From: Halomonas urumqiensis
Lineage (GTDB): Bacteria > Pseudomonadota > Gammaproteobacteria > Pseudomonadales > Halomonadaceae
Direction of reading: 5' to 3'
Assembly (NCBI RefSeq): GCF_003028575.1
Contig: NZ_PYUD01000001.1
Location: 682,001 to 746,000, forward strand
Length of the DNA: 64,000 nt
A program made the position numbers and the translations under genes. The notes beneath the pieces were generated by a model. It had not been told where the DNA came from, did no database searches, and saw only the letters and a program-made list of their open reading frames with translations. Positions 51,211-60,327 of this stretch are shown piece after piece (the stretch's first letter is position 1; each line of letters starts with the position of its first letter).

Positions 51211-52287
51211 ATGCCTGCCATGATGAAAGCCGCGATCTTCGTCGAGCCCGGACGTATCGAGATCGAAGATAAGCCGATTCCCGAGATCGGCCCTAATGAC
51301 GCGCTGATAAGGGTCACCACGACCACCATCTGCGGGACCGATGTGCACATCCTCAAGGGTGAGTATCCGGTCGAGAAGGGCCTGACCATCGGCCATGAAC
51401 CGGTGGGCGTGATCGAGAAGCTCGGCGCCAATGTGCAGGGCTACCGCGAAGGGCAGCGCGTGATCGCAGGCGCGATCTGCCCCAGCTTCACTTCCTACGC
51501 CTGCCAGGATGGCTGCAGCGCCCAGGATGGCGGCCACCACCAGCACGGCTACAAGCCCATGGGGGGCTGGCGTTTCGGCAACACCATCGACGGTGCCCAG
51601 GCCGAGTATCTGCGCGTGCCCGATGCCCAGGCCAACCTGTCACCGGTTCCCGATGGTCTGAGCGATGAACAAGTGCTGATGTGCCCCGATATCATGTCCA
51701 CGGGGTTCGCCGGAGCGGAGTCGGCGGGCATCAAGATCGGCGATATGGTGGCGGTCTTCGCCCAGGGACCGATCGGGCTGTGTGCCACTGCCGGTGCGCG
51801 GCTGCGCGGCGCCGGCCTGATCATCGCCGTGGATGGGGTCGAGGAGCGCCTGTCGATGGCACGCCAGATGGGCGCGGACATCACCCTGGATTTCCGCAAG
51901 GTGGATGTGGTCTCGGAAATTCTCAAGCTGACGGGCGGGCGTGGCGTGGATGTGTCCATCGAGGCGCTGGGTCTGCAGTCGACCTTCGAATCGGCACTGC
52001 GCGTGCTCAAGCCCGGTGGAACTCTCTCGAGTCTTGGCGTTTATTCAGGCGACCTGACCATTCCGCTGGGGGCCATCTGCGCCGGGCTTGGCGATCACCG
52101 TATCGTCACCTCGCTGTGCCCGGGCGGCAAGGAGCGCATGCGCCGGCTGATGCAGGTGATCGAGTCGGAGCGGCTGGACCTCGGGCCACTGGTCACCCAT
52201 CGCTATGATCTGGAAAACATCGTGGAAGCCTACGAGCTGTTCTCCCATCAACGTGACGGGGTGCTCAAGGTGGCCATCAGTGCCTAG
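51211..52287 (+). CDS. Zinc-dependent alcohol dehydrogenase (TbADH-like)
   Basis: From ATG 51211, with GGAAG upstream, 358 residues. MDR landmarks: catalytic zinc site 'TTICGTDVHILKG' (C41) and 'GHEPVGVIEKLG', cofactor fold 'VAVFAQGPIGLCATAGARLRGAG'. The middle 'DGGHHQHGYKPMGGWRFGNT' and 'DIMSTGFAGAESAGI' resemble secondary-alcohol (isopropanol-type) dehydrogenases and lack the four-Cys structural zinc site. It probably interconverts small secondary alcohols or diols and ketones; cofactor cannot be fixed by eye. It stands 136 bp from the NnrU gene, and 222 bp before the ABC operon, so it is probably transcribed alone. Confidence 0.87.
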   Translation: MPAMMKAAIFVEPGRIEIEDKPIPEIGPNDALIRVTTTTICGTDVHILKGEYPVEKGLTIGHEPVGVIEKLGANVQGYREGQRVIAGAICPSFTSYACQDGCSAQDGGHHQHGYKPMGGWRFGNTIDGAQAEYLRVPDAQANLSPVPDGLSDEQVLMCPDIMSTGFAGAESAGIKIGDMVAVFAQGPIGLCATAGARLRGAGLIIAVDGVEERLSMARQMGADITLDFRKVDVVSEILKLTGGRGVDVSIEALGLQSTFESALRVLKPGGTLSSLGVYSGDLTIPLGAICAGLGDHRIVTSLCPGGKERMRRLMQVIESERLDLGPLVTHRYDLENIVEAYELFSHQRDGVLKVAISA

Positions 52288-52509
52288 GTACCAACCGCAC
52301 CGGGGGCTTGGTCGGGAAACGTGGTGTATCAGCGCCTGGTGATGTTCGTTGAAAGGCTGGCTTGGCGTATGTGAAGACGGTGCTACGCTTGATGGATCGG
52401 TAGTTGGCCGTCATCGAATGGTCATGCCGCTGTCACGTCAGGGCGCGATAAGGGGATGCGGCTGCAGAAATGTCAGCCATCGCGCTTCACTAATCACGGA
52501 GAACCGGTC

Positions 52510-53625
52510 ATGTCGATTTCACGACGTCGCTTCCTTCAGGGCACACTCGCGGCAGGGGCAGCCGCCACGGTACCTTCCTTCTATATCAACAAGGCACTGG
52601 CCCAGGACCAGACCCTGCGTATCTACGCCTGGGCGGGCTACTTCAATGACAGGATGCTCGACGACTTCACCGAGAAGACCGGGATCCGCGCGACCTTCAC
52701 TCCCTACGGTACCAACGACGAGCTGATGAACTCGCTGCGTGCCACCGATGGCACCGGCTTCGACGTGATCATGCCCACGGTCGATCGCGTGCCGGGTTAT
52801 CTGGATTTCGACCTGGTTCAGCCGCTCGATGAGTCGCGCATCAACTGGGATGGCGCACTGGAAAGCGCGATTGAAGGCTCGCGTGTGGGGGGCGTGGTCG
52901 ACGGCAAGCGCTACTTCGCACCCAGCGATTGGGGCACCGAGGCGATCACCTGGAATCGGCGCTTCGCCGATATCGACCGTGCCAACCTGAGCTACGCCGA
53001 CCTCTGGAACCCGGACCATGGCCAGGGCGTGACCGTGCGCGGGCACTCGGCACTGGTGGGCATTGGCCTGTGGCTCGAGCGCGAGGGACGCCTGCCGTTC
53101 CCGATGCTCGACTCCTACAAGAACGAGGAGGCGATGCGCGCCAACTTCGATGTCATTCTCGAGGAGGCGGTCAAGCACAAGGGCATGCTGGCGCAGTTCT
53201 GGAATACCGAGAACGAGGCCCAGGCGGCCTTCCGCACCAACGGTGCGATCATCGGCCAGACCTGGGACAGCACGGCCTTCCGCCTGCAGCAGGAGGGCGA
53301 GGACATCGCCTACGGCGCACCGCGCGAAGGGGCACTGGCGTGGATGGAAGGCTTCGTGATTCCCAAGAACGCCCAGAACCCGGATGCCGTCTACGAGTTG
53401 ATCAACTGGTACTACACCCCGGAAGCCGGCGCGATGTTCGTCGAGGCCACCGGTTACAACTCCACCTCCAAGGGCGCCACGGAACTGCTGCCCGAGGAGA
53501 CCCGTCAGTTCTTCACCGATTCCTACAGCGAGGAAGATCTGGCCAACCTGTGGTGGTGGCCGATCCAGGAGCCGTGGTACGTGACCCTGCGCAACGAGTA
53601 CCAGGATCGCTACCTGTCGGCCTGA
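52510..53625 (+). CDS. Polyamine-type ABC transporter substrate-binding protein (PotD/PotF-like), Tat signal
   Basis: From ATG 52510, with GGAG upstream, 371 residues. 'SRRRFLQGTLAAGAAA' is a twin-arginine signal. The mature part is a PotD-like fold: 'LRIYAWAGYFNDRMLDDFTEKTGI', 'FDVIMPTVDRVPGYLDFDLVQPLD', 'APSDWGTEAITWN' and 'YYTPEAGAMFVEATGYNSTSKGA'. The family binds spermidine, putrescine or related amines, and the same fold occurs for some opine and betaine-like substrates. It opens a four-gene operon. The 222-bp region before it contains a possible TTGGCG-16-TACGCT promoter (52362-52389), not otherwise supported. Confidence 0.88.
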   Translation: MSISRRRFLQGTLAAGAAATVPSFYINKALAQDQTLRIYAWAGYFNDRMLDDFTEKTGIRATFTPYGTNDELMNSLRATDGTGFDVIMPTVDRVPGYLDFDLVQPLDESRINWDGALESAIEGSRVGGVVDGKRYFAPSDWGTEAITWNRRFADIDRANLSYADLWNPDHGQGVTVRGHSALVGIGLWLEREGRLPFPMLDSYKNEEAMRANFDVILEEAVKHKGMLAQFWNTENEAQAAFRTNGAIIGQTWDSTAFRLQQEGEDIAYGAPREGALAWMEGFVIPKNAQNPDAVYELINWYYTPEAGAMFVEATGYNSTSKGATELLPEETRQFFTDSYSEEDLANLWWWPIQEPWYVTLRNEYQDRYLSA

Positions 53626-53657
53626 TAGAGGCCGTTTGCTGCTGACACGAGGTGACC

Positions 53658-54821
53658 ATGGACGGAAGCGTCCGGCTCGACGAGGTGGTGATGCGTTTCG
53701 GCGACTTCACCGCCATCGACAAGACGACGCTCGAGATCGGCTCGGGGGAGTTCTTCAGCTTCCTTGGGCCCTCGGGCTGTGGCAAGACCACGCTACTCAA
53801 TATCATCAGCGGTTTCCTGGTGCCCTCCGAAGGGCAGGTGTTCATCGGCGGCGAGCCGGTGGCCGGGGTGCCGGTGAACCGTCGGCCCACCGCGATGATC
53901 TTCCAGAACCTGGCGCTTTTCCCGCTGATGACGGTGTTCGAGAACATCGAATTCGGCCTGGAGGTGCGTGGGGTCGACAAGCGCAAGCGCCGCGAGGTCT
54001 CCGAGCGCTTGCTTTCGCTGGTGGCGCTCGAGGGCAGTGGATCGAAGAAGGTAACCGAGCTTTCCGGGGGCCAAAAGCAGCGTATCGCCATCGCGCGTGC
54101 CCTAGCGGTGGAGCCTCGCGTACTGCTGCTCGACGAGCCGCTCTCGGCACTTGACCTGAAGTTGCGCCAGCATATGCGTGCCGAACTCAAGGCGATCCAG
54201 CGCAAGACGGGCATCACCTTCATCTATATCACCCACGACCAGGGCGAGGCATTGACCATGTCCGACCGGGTGGCGGTGATGTCGGCCGGACGGATCCAGC
54301 AGGTGGCGGAGCCGCGCACCCTCTATCGTTCTCCGAAAACCGGGTTTGTGGCGGCGTTCGTCGGTGAGAACAACCGCATCGAGACGCGGGTGATCGACCG
54401 CGATGGCGCTTGCGTACGCCTGGATGGGGGCGCGCTTGGCCAGCTCGCCGGGCGCGCCGGTGAAGGCAGCACGCTTGCCAATGGAGAGGCGACGGCGCTG
54501 TTCGTGCGACCCGAGTACCTGCGTCCGGTGAGCGAGGCGGATGCTTGTCCCAAGTTCGCCGTGACCATCGAGGCGGTGCATTTCGAGGGCGCCTGGGTAA
54601 TGCTCGAGACGCGGCTGGATGCCTCCGGTGAGTTGCTGCGCGTGCAGCTCGGCACCGAACTGTCGCGGCGGCATGTCGAGGAACTGGTGCCCGGCAAGTC
54701 GGTGTGGTTCGGCTATGACCCCGAGGATGCCGTGGTGCTGCCCGATGACGGCGGCCCGGTGGTCGATGAGGCGACCGGCGAGGTGGTCGAGGCGTCCCGG
54801 TCGGGAGCGGCGCATGTTTAG
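53658..54821 (+). CDS. Polyamine-type ABC transporter ATPase (PotA-like)
   Basis: From ATG 53658, with GAGGTGA upstream, 387 residues. Walker A 'GPSGCGKTTLLN', Q-loop 'MIFQNLALFPLMTVFENI', signature 'LSGGQKQRIAIARAL', Walker B 'VLLLDEPLSALD' and the switch His in 'THDQGEAL' are all intact. The C-terminal 130 residues form a TOBE domain, as in PotA. It follows the binding protein by 32 bp and overlaps the first permease gene by 8 bp. Confidence 0.94.
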   Translation: MDGSVRLDEVVMRFGDFTAIDKTTLEIGSGEFFSFLGPSGCGKTTLLNIISGFLVPSEGQVFIGGEPVAGVPVNRRPTAMIFQNLALFPLMTVFENIEFGLEVRGVDKRKRREVSERLLSLVALEGSGSKKVTELSGGQKQRIAIARALAVEPRVLLLDEPLSALDLKLRQHMRAELKAIQRKTGITFIYITHDQGEALTMSDRVAVMSAGRIQQVAEPRTLYRSPKTGFVAAFVGENNRIETRVIDRDGACVRLDGGALGQLAGRAGEGSTLANGEATALFVRPEYLRPVSEADACPKFAVTIEAVHFEGAWVMLETRLDASGELLRVQLGTELSRRHVEELVPGKSVWFGYDPEDAVVLPDDGGPVVDEATGEVVEASRSGAAHV

Positions 54822-55701
54822 GCAGCTGCGGGCGCGTTTCGGTGGGCCGCTGGCGGCGTCGATCCTTGCCTTGCTTGGCATGTGGTTGATCGTGATGGTC
54901 ACATTGCCGCAACTGCAGATGATCGAGTATTCGCTACGCCCCAACCTTCTGCCGGCGCAGATCGGCGGGCCCGAGGATCAACTGACGCTGGCCAACTACG
55001 TTACCCTGTTCAATAACGAGATTCACCGCGCGATCTTCTTCAAGACACTGTGGTCGAGCGTGCTGGTCACGCTGCTGACCCTGGCAGTGAGCTATCCGCT
55101 GGCCTGGTACCTGGCCAAGGTAGCCACACCTCGCCAGGCCGCGTTGTGTCTGCTGCTGCTGATCATCCCTTTCTGGATCAACGAGATACTGCGCACCTAT
55201 TCGTGGTTCATCATCCTGGCGTTTCGCGGCCCGCTCAATGAGGTGCTGTTGATGCTGGGGTTGATCGATCGACCGATCCGCTTTCTGAACGGTGATGCCG
55301 GCGTGATGGTGGGCATGGTCTACGCCTATATCCTGTTCATGGTATTTCCGGTCTACAACGCCATTGAAAGCCTCGACGACAATCAGGTGCGGGCGGCCCG
55401 TGATCTGGGCGCCGGCACGGTTCGCACCCACTGGCGAATCGTCATTCCCCACGCCAAGCCTGGTATCGCCACTGGCTGCATCATGACCTTCATGCTGGCG
55501 GCCGGCAGCTATGCGGTGCCGGCGCTGCTCGGCTCGCCGGGTAGCCGCTGGTTCACTCAGATCATCTACAACTGGTTCTTCGAGGGCGGCAACTGGAACC
55601 AGGGCGCCGCCTACGCCTTCCTGCTGCTGGTGCTGTGCATCGGCTTCATGTCACTGGTGATGAAAGTATTCAAGGTTGGGTTGGGAGATATCGCCAAATG
55701 A
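54814..55701 (+). CDS. Polyamine-type ABC transporter permease (PotB/PotH-like)
   Basis: From ATG 54814 the product has 295 residues and six membrane helices. The EAA loop reads 'IESLDDNQVRAARDLGAGTVRTHWRIVIPHAKPG' and the N-terminal periplasmic loop ('MIEYSLRPNLLPAQIGGPED') is typical of PotB. It overlaps the ATPase stop by 8 bp; a start further left in the frame is inside the ATPase gene and unsupported. The next permease gene is separated by 160 bp that contain a palindromic repeat, which is unusual for this otherwise tight operon. Confidence 0.9.
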   Translation: MFRQLRARFGGPLAASILALLGMWLIVMVTLPQLQMIEYSLRPNLLPAQIGGPEDQLTLANYVTLFNNEIHRAIFFKTLWSSVLVTLLTLAVSYPLAWYLAKVATPRQAALCLLLLIIPFWINEILRTYSWFIILAFRGPLNEVLLMLGLIDRPIRFLNGDAGVMVGMVYAYILFMVFPVYNAIESLDDNQVRAARDLGAGTVRTHWRIVIPHAKPGIATGCIMTFMLAAGSYAVPALLGSPGSRWFTQIIYNWFFEGGNWNQGAAYAFLLLVLCIGFMSLVMKVFKVGLGDIAK

Positions 55702-55711
55702 GAGAAGCACT

Positions 55712-55835
55712 GCATAAATGTCTGCACGAAAGAATCGCGGCGTTGCGCGGTGCTAGGAATCCTCACATATACCCCATATGCTCCGGTTCCTGCGCTCCGT
55801 GCGCCTTGCGCTTCATTCCGTTCGCCTATTTATGC
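55712..55835. repeat. 124-bp imperfect palindrome (MITE/REP-like) inside the ABC operon
   Basis: The ends are perfect inverted repeats: GCATAAAT (55712-55719) and ATTTATGC (55828-55835). The two arms, about 60 bases each, match imperfectly throughout, for example AGGAATCCTCACATAT on the left against the complement of ATATGCTCCGGTTCCT on the right, meeting near 55774. It lies between the two permease genes, ending 27 bp before the second start. No target-site duplication is clear. It may fold as a large hairpin in the mRNA. Confidence 0.75.
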
Positions 55836-55861
55836 GAGAGCTTCTTCCAAAAGGAGGGGGC

Positions 55862-56686
55862 ATGAGCTCGCAGCGACTGATGGCCTTCGGCCTGCGCTTC
55901 TATGTGGTGGTGTTCTTCGGCTACCTGTTCCTGCCGTTGATCATCATGGCGGCGGCGACCTTCAATGACAGCCGGTTTCCCACCGTCACGCCCTGGGGCG
56001 GCACCACGCTGCGCTGGTTCGGCGAGCTGGCGGCGGATGGCAGCATGTGGCAGGCGCTGGCCAATAGCGCCATCGTGGCGCTGGGGGTCCTGGTGGTGGC
56101 GGTGCCCATCGGCATCGCCACGGCGCTGTTCCTCAACACCGTGTCGAGCCGAGCCAAGCCATTCCTGTATGCGCTGATTCTCTCGCCGCTGCTCACCCCG
56201 GGGGTGATCATCGGTATCTCGACGCTGATCTTCTGGCGCCAGTTCGGCGTCAGCGGCGGCATCTTTCTCACCGTGCTTGGCCAGGCCACCTTCATCGCCG
56301 CCTACGTGATGTTGATGGTCACCGCGCGGCTGCAGCGTTTCGACCGCACCATGGAACGCGCCGCCCTGGATCTCGGGGCCAGCCAGTGGCAGATGTTCCG
56401 GCGCATCCTGCTGCCCTACCTCAAGCCGGCGATTCTCTCGGCGGCGGTGATCGCCTTCCTGCAATCCTTCGAGAACTACAACACCACGCTGTTCGTGGTT
56501 GGCTACGACACCACCCTGACGGTCTACATCGCCTCCAAGGTGCGTACCGGGCTGACGCCTGCGGTCAATGCGCTGGGGTTGATCCTGATACTTGTTACCG
56601 TGCTGCTGGCGGTGGTCTACGAAGTCAAGCGGCGTCGTGAACTGACCGCACAGGCGGCGGCCCGTGAAGTAGCTCGTGAAGCCTGA
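55862..56686 (+). CDS. Polyamine-type ABC transporter permease (PotC/PotI-like)
   Basis: From ATG 55862, with AAAAGGAGG just upstream, 274 residues and six membrane helices. The EAA loop is 'MERAALDLGASQWQMFRRILLPYLKPA', and 'FNDSRFPTVTPWGGTTLRWF' is the PotC periplasmic loop. A longer frame starting at 55778 would translate the palindromic repeat and has no ribosome site, so the shorter start is preferred. It is the last gene of the operon. Its stop codon takes part in a hairpin shared with the convergent TauE/SafE gene. Confidence 0.9.
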   Translation: MSSQRLMAFGLRFYVVVFFGYLFLPLIIMAAATFNDSRFPTVTPWGGTTLRWFGELAADGSMWQALANSAIVALGVLVVAVPIGIATALFLNTVSSRAKPFLYALILSPLLTPGVIIGISTLIFWRQFGVSGGIFLTVLGQATFIAAYVMLMVTARLQRFDRTMERAALDLGASQWQMFRRILLPYLKPAILSAAVIAFLQSFENYNTTLFVVGYDTTLTVYIASKVRTGLTPAVNALGLILILVTVLLAVVYEVKRRRELTAQAAAREVAREA

Positions 56687-56701
56687 GGGGCTGGCGCCTC
56701 A
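56684..56701. terminator. Short hairpin formed by two convergent stop codons
   Basis: TGAGG (56684-56688) pairs with CCTCA (56697-56701) around an 8-base loop in which a G-C pair is also possible. The left TGA is the permease stop, and the right TCA is the complement of the TauE-type gene stop. Weak, without T tracts; possibly a minimal bidirectional terminator. Confidence 0.35.
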
Positions 56702-57481
56702 GCTCACGCCGCTCACCAGCCCCATGACGCTGACCACGATCAGTACCCCGCCGAGTACCCGGAAATAGAGGTTCGTGCGGCTGGCGAGCATGTGCTGGTG
56801 GGCGCGCTCGCCCACCAGGTGGCCGACCAGGGCGCAGGGCAATAGCCACAGGTGGTGGATGAGTTGCAGGTCGACGCCGGCGATCACGAAGGAGACCATC
56901 TTGATCACCACCAGGATGAACCACAGCACGAAAAGGGTATCGCGCAACTGGTGAGTGGCGACGTGGGTGGCGAAGACCGCGACGATCAGCGGGGCACCGA
57001 TCAGCGAGGTGCCGCTGACGTAGCCACCCAGTGCCAGCAACACCGCATCCACGTACCGGTTGTTGCTGCGAAAGGGCCTGTCGAGCACGTAGCCGATCGC
57101 ATAGACCATCACGATCGCGAAGATGATGCTGGTCATCACGTTGCCCGGCAGGGTCAACAGGCCAACCACCCCGATCAGCTTGGGGATGATCATGATCTTC
57201 ATCGCCTTGAGCAGATAGCCCCAGTCGATGTTGCTCTCGGCCGGCGTCCGACCGCCATTGTTAGCCACCAGTTGCCGGTGACCGTTCCAGGCGATCCAGC
57301 TGGAGAAGATCATCAGATGCACGGCGATGATCGGCAGGAACACCAGCGGATCATCGTGCACCAGCAGCAGGAAGGGCAGCGACAGCACGGCGCCGCCGAA
57401 GCCAAGGCTGGTGCGGACGAAGCCGCTCCAGACGAAGATGAGCCCGATCAGTACGAGCTGGGCGATCTCGAGATTGGCCAT
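56699..57481 (-). CDS. TauE/SafE-family permease (sulfite/organosulfonate exporter family)
   Basis: From ATG 57481, with GGAGGG upstream, 260 residues and about eight membrane helices. Family pattern: 'FVWSGFVRTSLGFGGAVLSLPFLLL' near the N-terminus and 'GGYVSGTSLIGAPLIVAVFATHV' near the middle, the duplicated G-rich loops of TauE/SafE. Some members export sulfite, sulfoacetate or similar anions. It lies 28 bp after the LysR gene on the same strand and may be controlled with it. No sulfonate catabolic gene is adjacent, so the substrate is unknown. Confidence 0.85.
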   Translation of the reverse strand: MANLEIAQLVLIGLIFVWSGFVRTSLGFGGAVLSLPFLLLVHDDPLVFLPIIAVHLMIFSSWIAWNGHRQLVANNGGRTPAESNIDWGYLLKAMKIMIIPKLIGVVGLLTLPGNVMTSIIFAIVMVYAIGYVLDRPFRSNNRYVDAVLLALGGYVSGTSLIGAPLIVAVFATHVATHQLRDTLFVLWFILVVIKMVSFVIAGVDLQLIHHLWLLPCALVGHLVGERAHQHMLASRTNLYFRVLGGVLIVVSVMGLVSGVS

Positions 57482-57509
57482 CAGGGCCCTCCGTTCCCGT
57501 AGCGAGTTG

Positions 57510-58412
57510 TCATGGCGGCGGTGCGCCCCATACACCGGTCAGCACTTCCAGGGCTTCGGCGATGACAGGTTCCTCACCGCGATCGCGGCGCCAGGCGAAG
57601 CCCAGCGCGCAGGGCAGGCGCACGCCCTCGGCGATCACCAGCCCGCGCTCCTGGCGTTCGGCCATGGCGAGTGCATCCCGCGCCAGGCTCAGCCCGACCC
57701 CGGCACGTACCAGGTCGAGCATGCAGGCTTCCTGATCCACCTGGGACACGCCGTTGGGGGTAACGCCCAGCGGGTCGAGTGCCCCATGCAGCAGGCGGTG
57801 GTGGGCGGAGTTCTCCGGCGTGGTGATCCACGGCAGGGCAGCGAGCTGTGCCCAGCCCGCGCCCGCCAGGCGGCTGCCCCAGCCGGCCGGGGCAATCACG
57901 TGGTAGTCGAAGTGCGTCAGTTCGCGGTGCGCGATCTCGGTGATACCCGGACCCTCGCCGGGCGGTGCCAGGAAGAAGCCGACGTCCAGCTCGCCACGAT
58001 GTACCCACTCGAGCACGGTACCGCTCATGCCGTGATGCAGTTCGGTCTCGAGCTGGGGAGCACGCTCCACCAGGCGGTGCAGAAACGCTCCAAGACGAAT
58101 GAATTCCGGATCGACGATGGTACCGATCTTTAGCCGCCCGCGCAGCGTGCTGTGAAGGGCGCGGGCATTCTGTTCGAAGGCGGCCATGGCGGCGAGTGCC
58201 TTCTCGGCGGCGGGCAGCAGAGCATGGCCATCGTCGGTCAGCGCCAGCCCCTGAGGGCGTCGGTGGAAAAGGGTCAGCCCCAATCCTTCCTGAAACAGCT
58301 TGAGCTTGAGGCTGACCGCGGGCTGGGTCAGATGCAATCTCTGTGCGGCGCGCGAGACGCTGCCCTCGCGTGCCACGGCCACGAAGGCTCGCAGGGTCTG
58401 CAGATCCTGCAT
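57510..58412 (-). CDS. LysR-family transcriptional regulator
   Basis: 300 residues. The N-terminal winged helix is typical ('TLRAFVAVAREGSVSRAAQRLHLTQPAVSLKLKLFQEGLGLTLFHRR'), followed by a two-lobed effector domain ('LKIGTIVDPEFIRLGAFLHRL', 'GELDVGFFLAPPGEGPGI'). It is divergent from mmsA and precedes a TauE/SafE gene on its own strand, so either could be the target. The intergenic region contains a T-N11-A site of the LysR type. Confidence 0.92.
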   Translation of the reverse strand: MQDLQTLRAFVAVAREGSVSRAAQRLHLTQPAVSLKLKLFQEGLGLTLFHRRPQGLALTDDGHALLPAAEKALAAMAAFEQNARALHSTLRGRLKIGTIVDPEFIRLGAFLHRLVERAPQLETELHHGMSGTVLEWVHRGELDVGFFLAPPGEGPGITEIAHRELTHFDYHVIAPAGWGSRLAGAGWAQLAALPWITTPENSAHHRLLHGALDPLGVTPNGVSQVDQEACMLDLVRAGVGLSLARDALAMAERQERGLVIAEGVRLPCALGFAWRRDRGEEPVIAEALEVLTGVWGAPPP

Positions 58413-58448
58413 GATGGCGTCCTCGGCAGTCAGTGATATCAGCAGAAC

Positions 58449-58548
58449 TTATACGCTGGTTATGAATTACTCAATTGATCCTGGTGACGACAGGGCTAAT
58501 CTAGGAGCCTATCGGGTTTGACCGAGCTTCGCAGTAGGTCAGTATTAA
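58449..58548. promoter_or_regulatory. lysR-mmsA divergent control region
   Basis: The 242-bp gap (58413-58654) contains TTATA-7-TATGA at 58449-58465 with T58450-N11-A58462, a LysR-type box. It also contains TTGACC (58518-58523) and TATTAA (58543-58548), a possible mmsA promoter with a long 19-base spacer. TGACC and GGTCA (58519-58523, 58537-58541) form an inverted repeat across that spacer. The rest shows nothing I can name. Confidence 0.35.
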
Positions 58549-58654
58549 GCCCTCCAGTCCCCAGGCGCCATTGGGCTTCCCCCTGATGACAGAGCGGATT
58601 CCCCGAACAGCAAGCGTTGAGCCATTGACCCGACAACCACGACATGAGGCGAAC

Positions 58655-60166
58655 ATGAGCACCAACCACATCCAGCATTATATCAACGGACAAATGTCAG
58701 CCGGCGAATCCGGCCTGCAGCAAGCCGTCACCAACCCGGCCACCGGTCAGGTAACAGGCCAGGTGGCGCTGGCCTCCGAGAGCGATGTGGCAACTGCCGT
58801 GGCTGCCGCCCAGGCCGCCTTCCCGGCATGGGCTGATACTCCGCCCATTCGTCGTGCGCGGGTGATGTTCAAGTTCCTGCAGTTACTCAATGAGCACCAG
58901 GATGAACTGGCCCGGGCCATCACCCTCGAGCATGGCAAGGTGTTCACCGATGCCCAGGGCGAGGTCGCTCGTGGCATCGACATCGTCGAGTTCGCCTGTG
59001 GTATTCCACAACTGCTAAAGGGTGATTACACCGAGCAGGTCAGTACCGGTATCGACAACTGGACCATGCGCCAGCCGCTCGGTGTAGTCGCGGGGATCAC
59101 ACCGTTCAACTTCCCGGCCATGGTGCCGATGTGGATGTTTCCCATCGCCATCGCCACCGGCAACACCTTCATTCTCAAGCCGAGCCCGCTGGACCCCAGC
59201 GCCTCGTTGCTGATTGCCGACCTGCTCAAGCAGGCCGGTCTGCCGGATGGCGTGTTCAATGTGGTACAGGGCGACAAGGAATCGGTGGAAGCGTTGATCG
59301 ATCATCCCGAGGTCAGGGCGCTCTCCTTCGTTGGCTCCACGCCGATTGCCAACCTGATCTACGAGCGCGGAGCTCGCCACGGCAAGCGCGTCCAGGCGCT
59401 GGGCGGGGCCAAGAACCACATGGTGGTGATGCCCGATGCCGACCTCGACAAGGCTGTCGATGCGCTGATCGGGGCCGCCTACGGCAGTGCCGGTGAGCGC
59501 TGCATGGCGATCAGTGTGGCGGTGCTGGTGGGGGATGTGGCCGACAAGATCGTGCCGCGTCTGGCCGACCGGGCGCGTAGCCTCAAGGTCAAGAACGGCC
59601 TGGAGCTGGATGCCGAGATGGGCCCGATCGTCACTGCGCAGGCGCATCAGCGGATCACCGGCTATATCGAGAAAGGGGTCGCCGAAGGGGCCGAACTCGT
59701 CGTCGATGGCCGTTGTTTCGACGCCACCAGCGCCGGCGACGAGTGTGCGGAAGGTTTCTGGATGGGCGGCTCGCTGTTCGACAACGTCACCCCGGAGATG
59801 ACCATCTACAAGGAGGAGATCTTCGGCCCGGTGCTGGCCTGTGTCCGGGTGCCCGACATCGCCACGGCCATCCAGTTGATCAACGACCATGAATTCGGCA
59901 ATGGCGTGAGTTGCTTCACCGAGAGTGGCAGCGTGGCCCGCGAGTTCGGGCGGCGTATTCAGGTGGGCATGGTGGGCATCAATGTGCCGATCCCGGTGCC
60001 CATGGCCTGGCACGGCTTTGGCGGCTGGAAGCGTTCGATGTTCGGCGATACCCACGCCTACGGCGAGGAAGGGGTCCGCTTCTATACCAAGCAGAAGTCG
60101 ATCATGCAGCGCTGGTCCGACTCCATCCATGGCGGCTCCGAGTTCGCCATGCCGACCCACAAGTAA
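58655..60166 (+). CDS. mmsA: CoA-acylating methylmalonate-semialdehyde dehydrogenase
   Basis: From ATG 58655, with GAGG upstream, 503 residues. ALDH landmarks: '[35 protein letters not shown]', '[40 protein letters not shown]' with catalytic C283, and '[12 protein letters not shown]'. The 'GERCMA' context and the '[12 protein letters not shown]' segment are specific to MmsA, which oxidises (methyl)malonate semialdehyde to propionyl- or acetyl-CoA in valine, inositol and beta-alanine breakdown. A GMC oxidoreductase gene follows after 161 bp, on the same strand, perhaps supplying an aldehyde substrate. Confidence 0.92.
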   Translation: MSTNHIQHYINGQMSAGESGLQQAVTNPATGQVTGQVALASESDVATAVAAAQAAFPAWADTPPIRRARVMFKFLQLLNEHQDELARAITLEHGKVFTDAQGEVARGIDIVEFACGIPQLLKGDYTEQVSTGIDNWTMRQPLGVVAGITPFNFPAMVPMWMFPIAIATGNTFILKPSPLDPSASLLIADLLKQAGLPDGVFNVVQGDKESVEALIDHPEVRALSFVGSTPIANLIYERGARHGKRVQALGGAKNHMVVMPDADLDKAVDALIGAAYGSAGERCMAISVAVLVGDVADKIVPRLADRARSLKVKNGLELDAEMGPIVTAQAHQRITGYIEKGVAEGAELVVDGRCFDATSAGDECAEGFWMGGSLFDNVTPEMTIYKEEIFGPVLACVRVPDIATAIQLINDHEFGNGVSCFTESGSVAREFGRRIQVGMVGINVPIPVPMAWHGFGGWKRSMFGDTHAYGEEGVRFYTKQKSIMQRWSDSIHGGSEFAMPTHK

Positions 60167-60190
60167 TGCTGCCGATCATTGAATGAGCGA

Positions 60191-60291
60191 GAGGCGCCGG
60201 GGACGACCTGAAGAGGAGGTCCTATGCCAGGGATGGCATAGGTAGCGCCCAGGGAGGGGTTCACAGCGCCTCCTCGCAACGTCGTCACCGG
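60191..60291 (+). promoter_or_regulatory. Structured leader before the GMC oxidoreductase gene
   Basis: Three pairings are visible. GAGGCGC (60191-60197) with GCGCCTC (60266-60272), CCGGGGACGAC (60197-60207) with GTCGTCACCGG (60281-60291, one mismatch), and between them CTATGCC (60222-60228) with GGCATAG (60235-60241). The first two are interleaved, so they could form a pseudoknot or be mutually exclusive. No T tract follows. Confidence 0.4.
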
Positions 60292-60327
60292 AACAGCCTC
60301 GAGTGACGTCATCACCGAGAGCGTGCC

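Noticed and set aside
55778..55861. A 28-residue N-terminal extension of the second polyamine permease
   Set aside because: The extension would be coded by the palindromic repeat, has no ribosome site and is not membrane-like. ATG 55862 has AGGAGG directly upstream.
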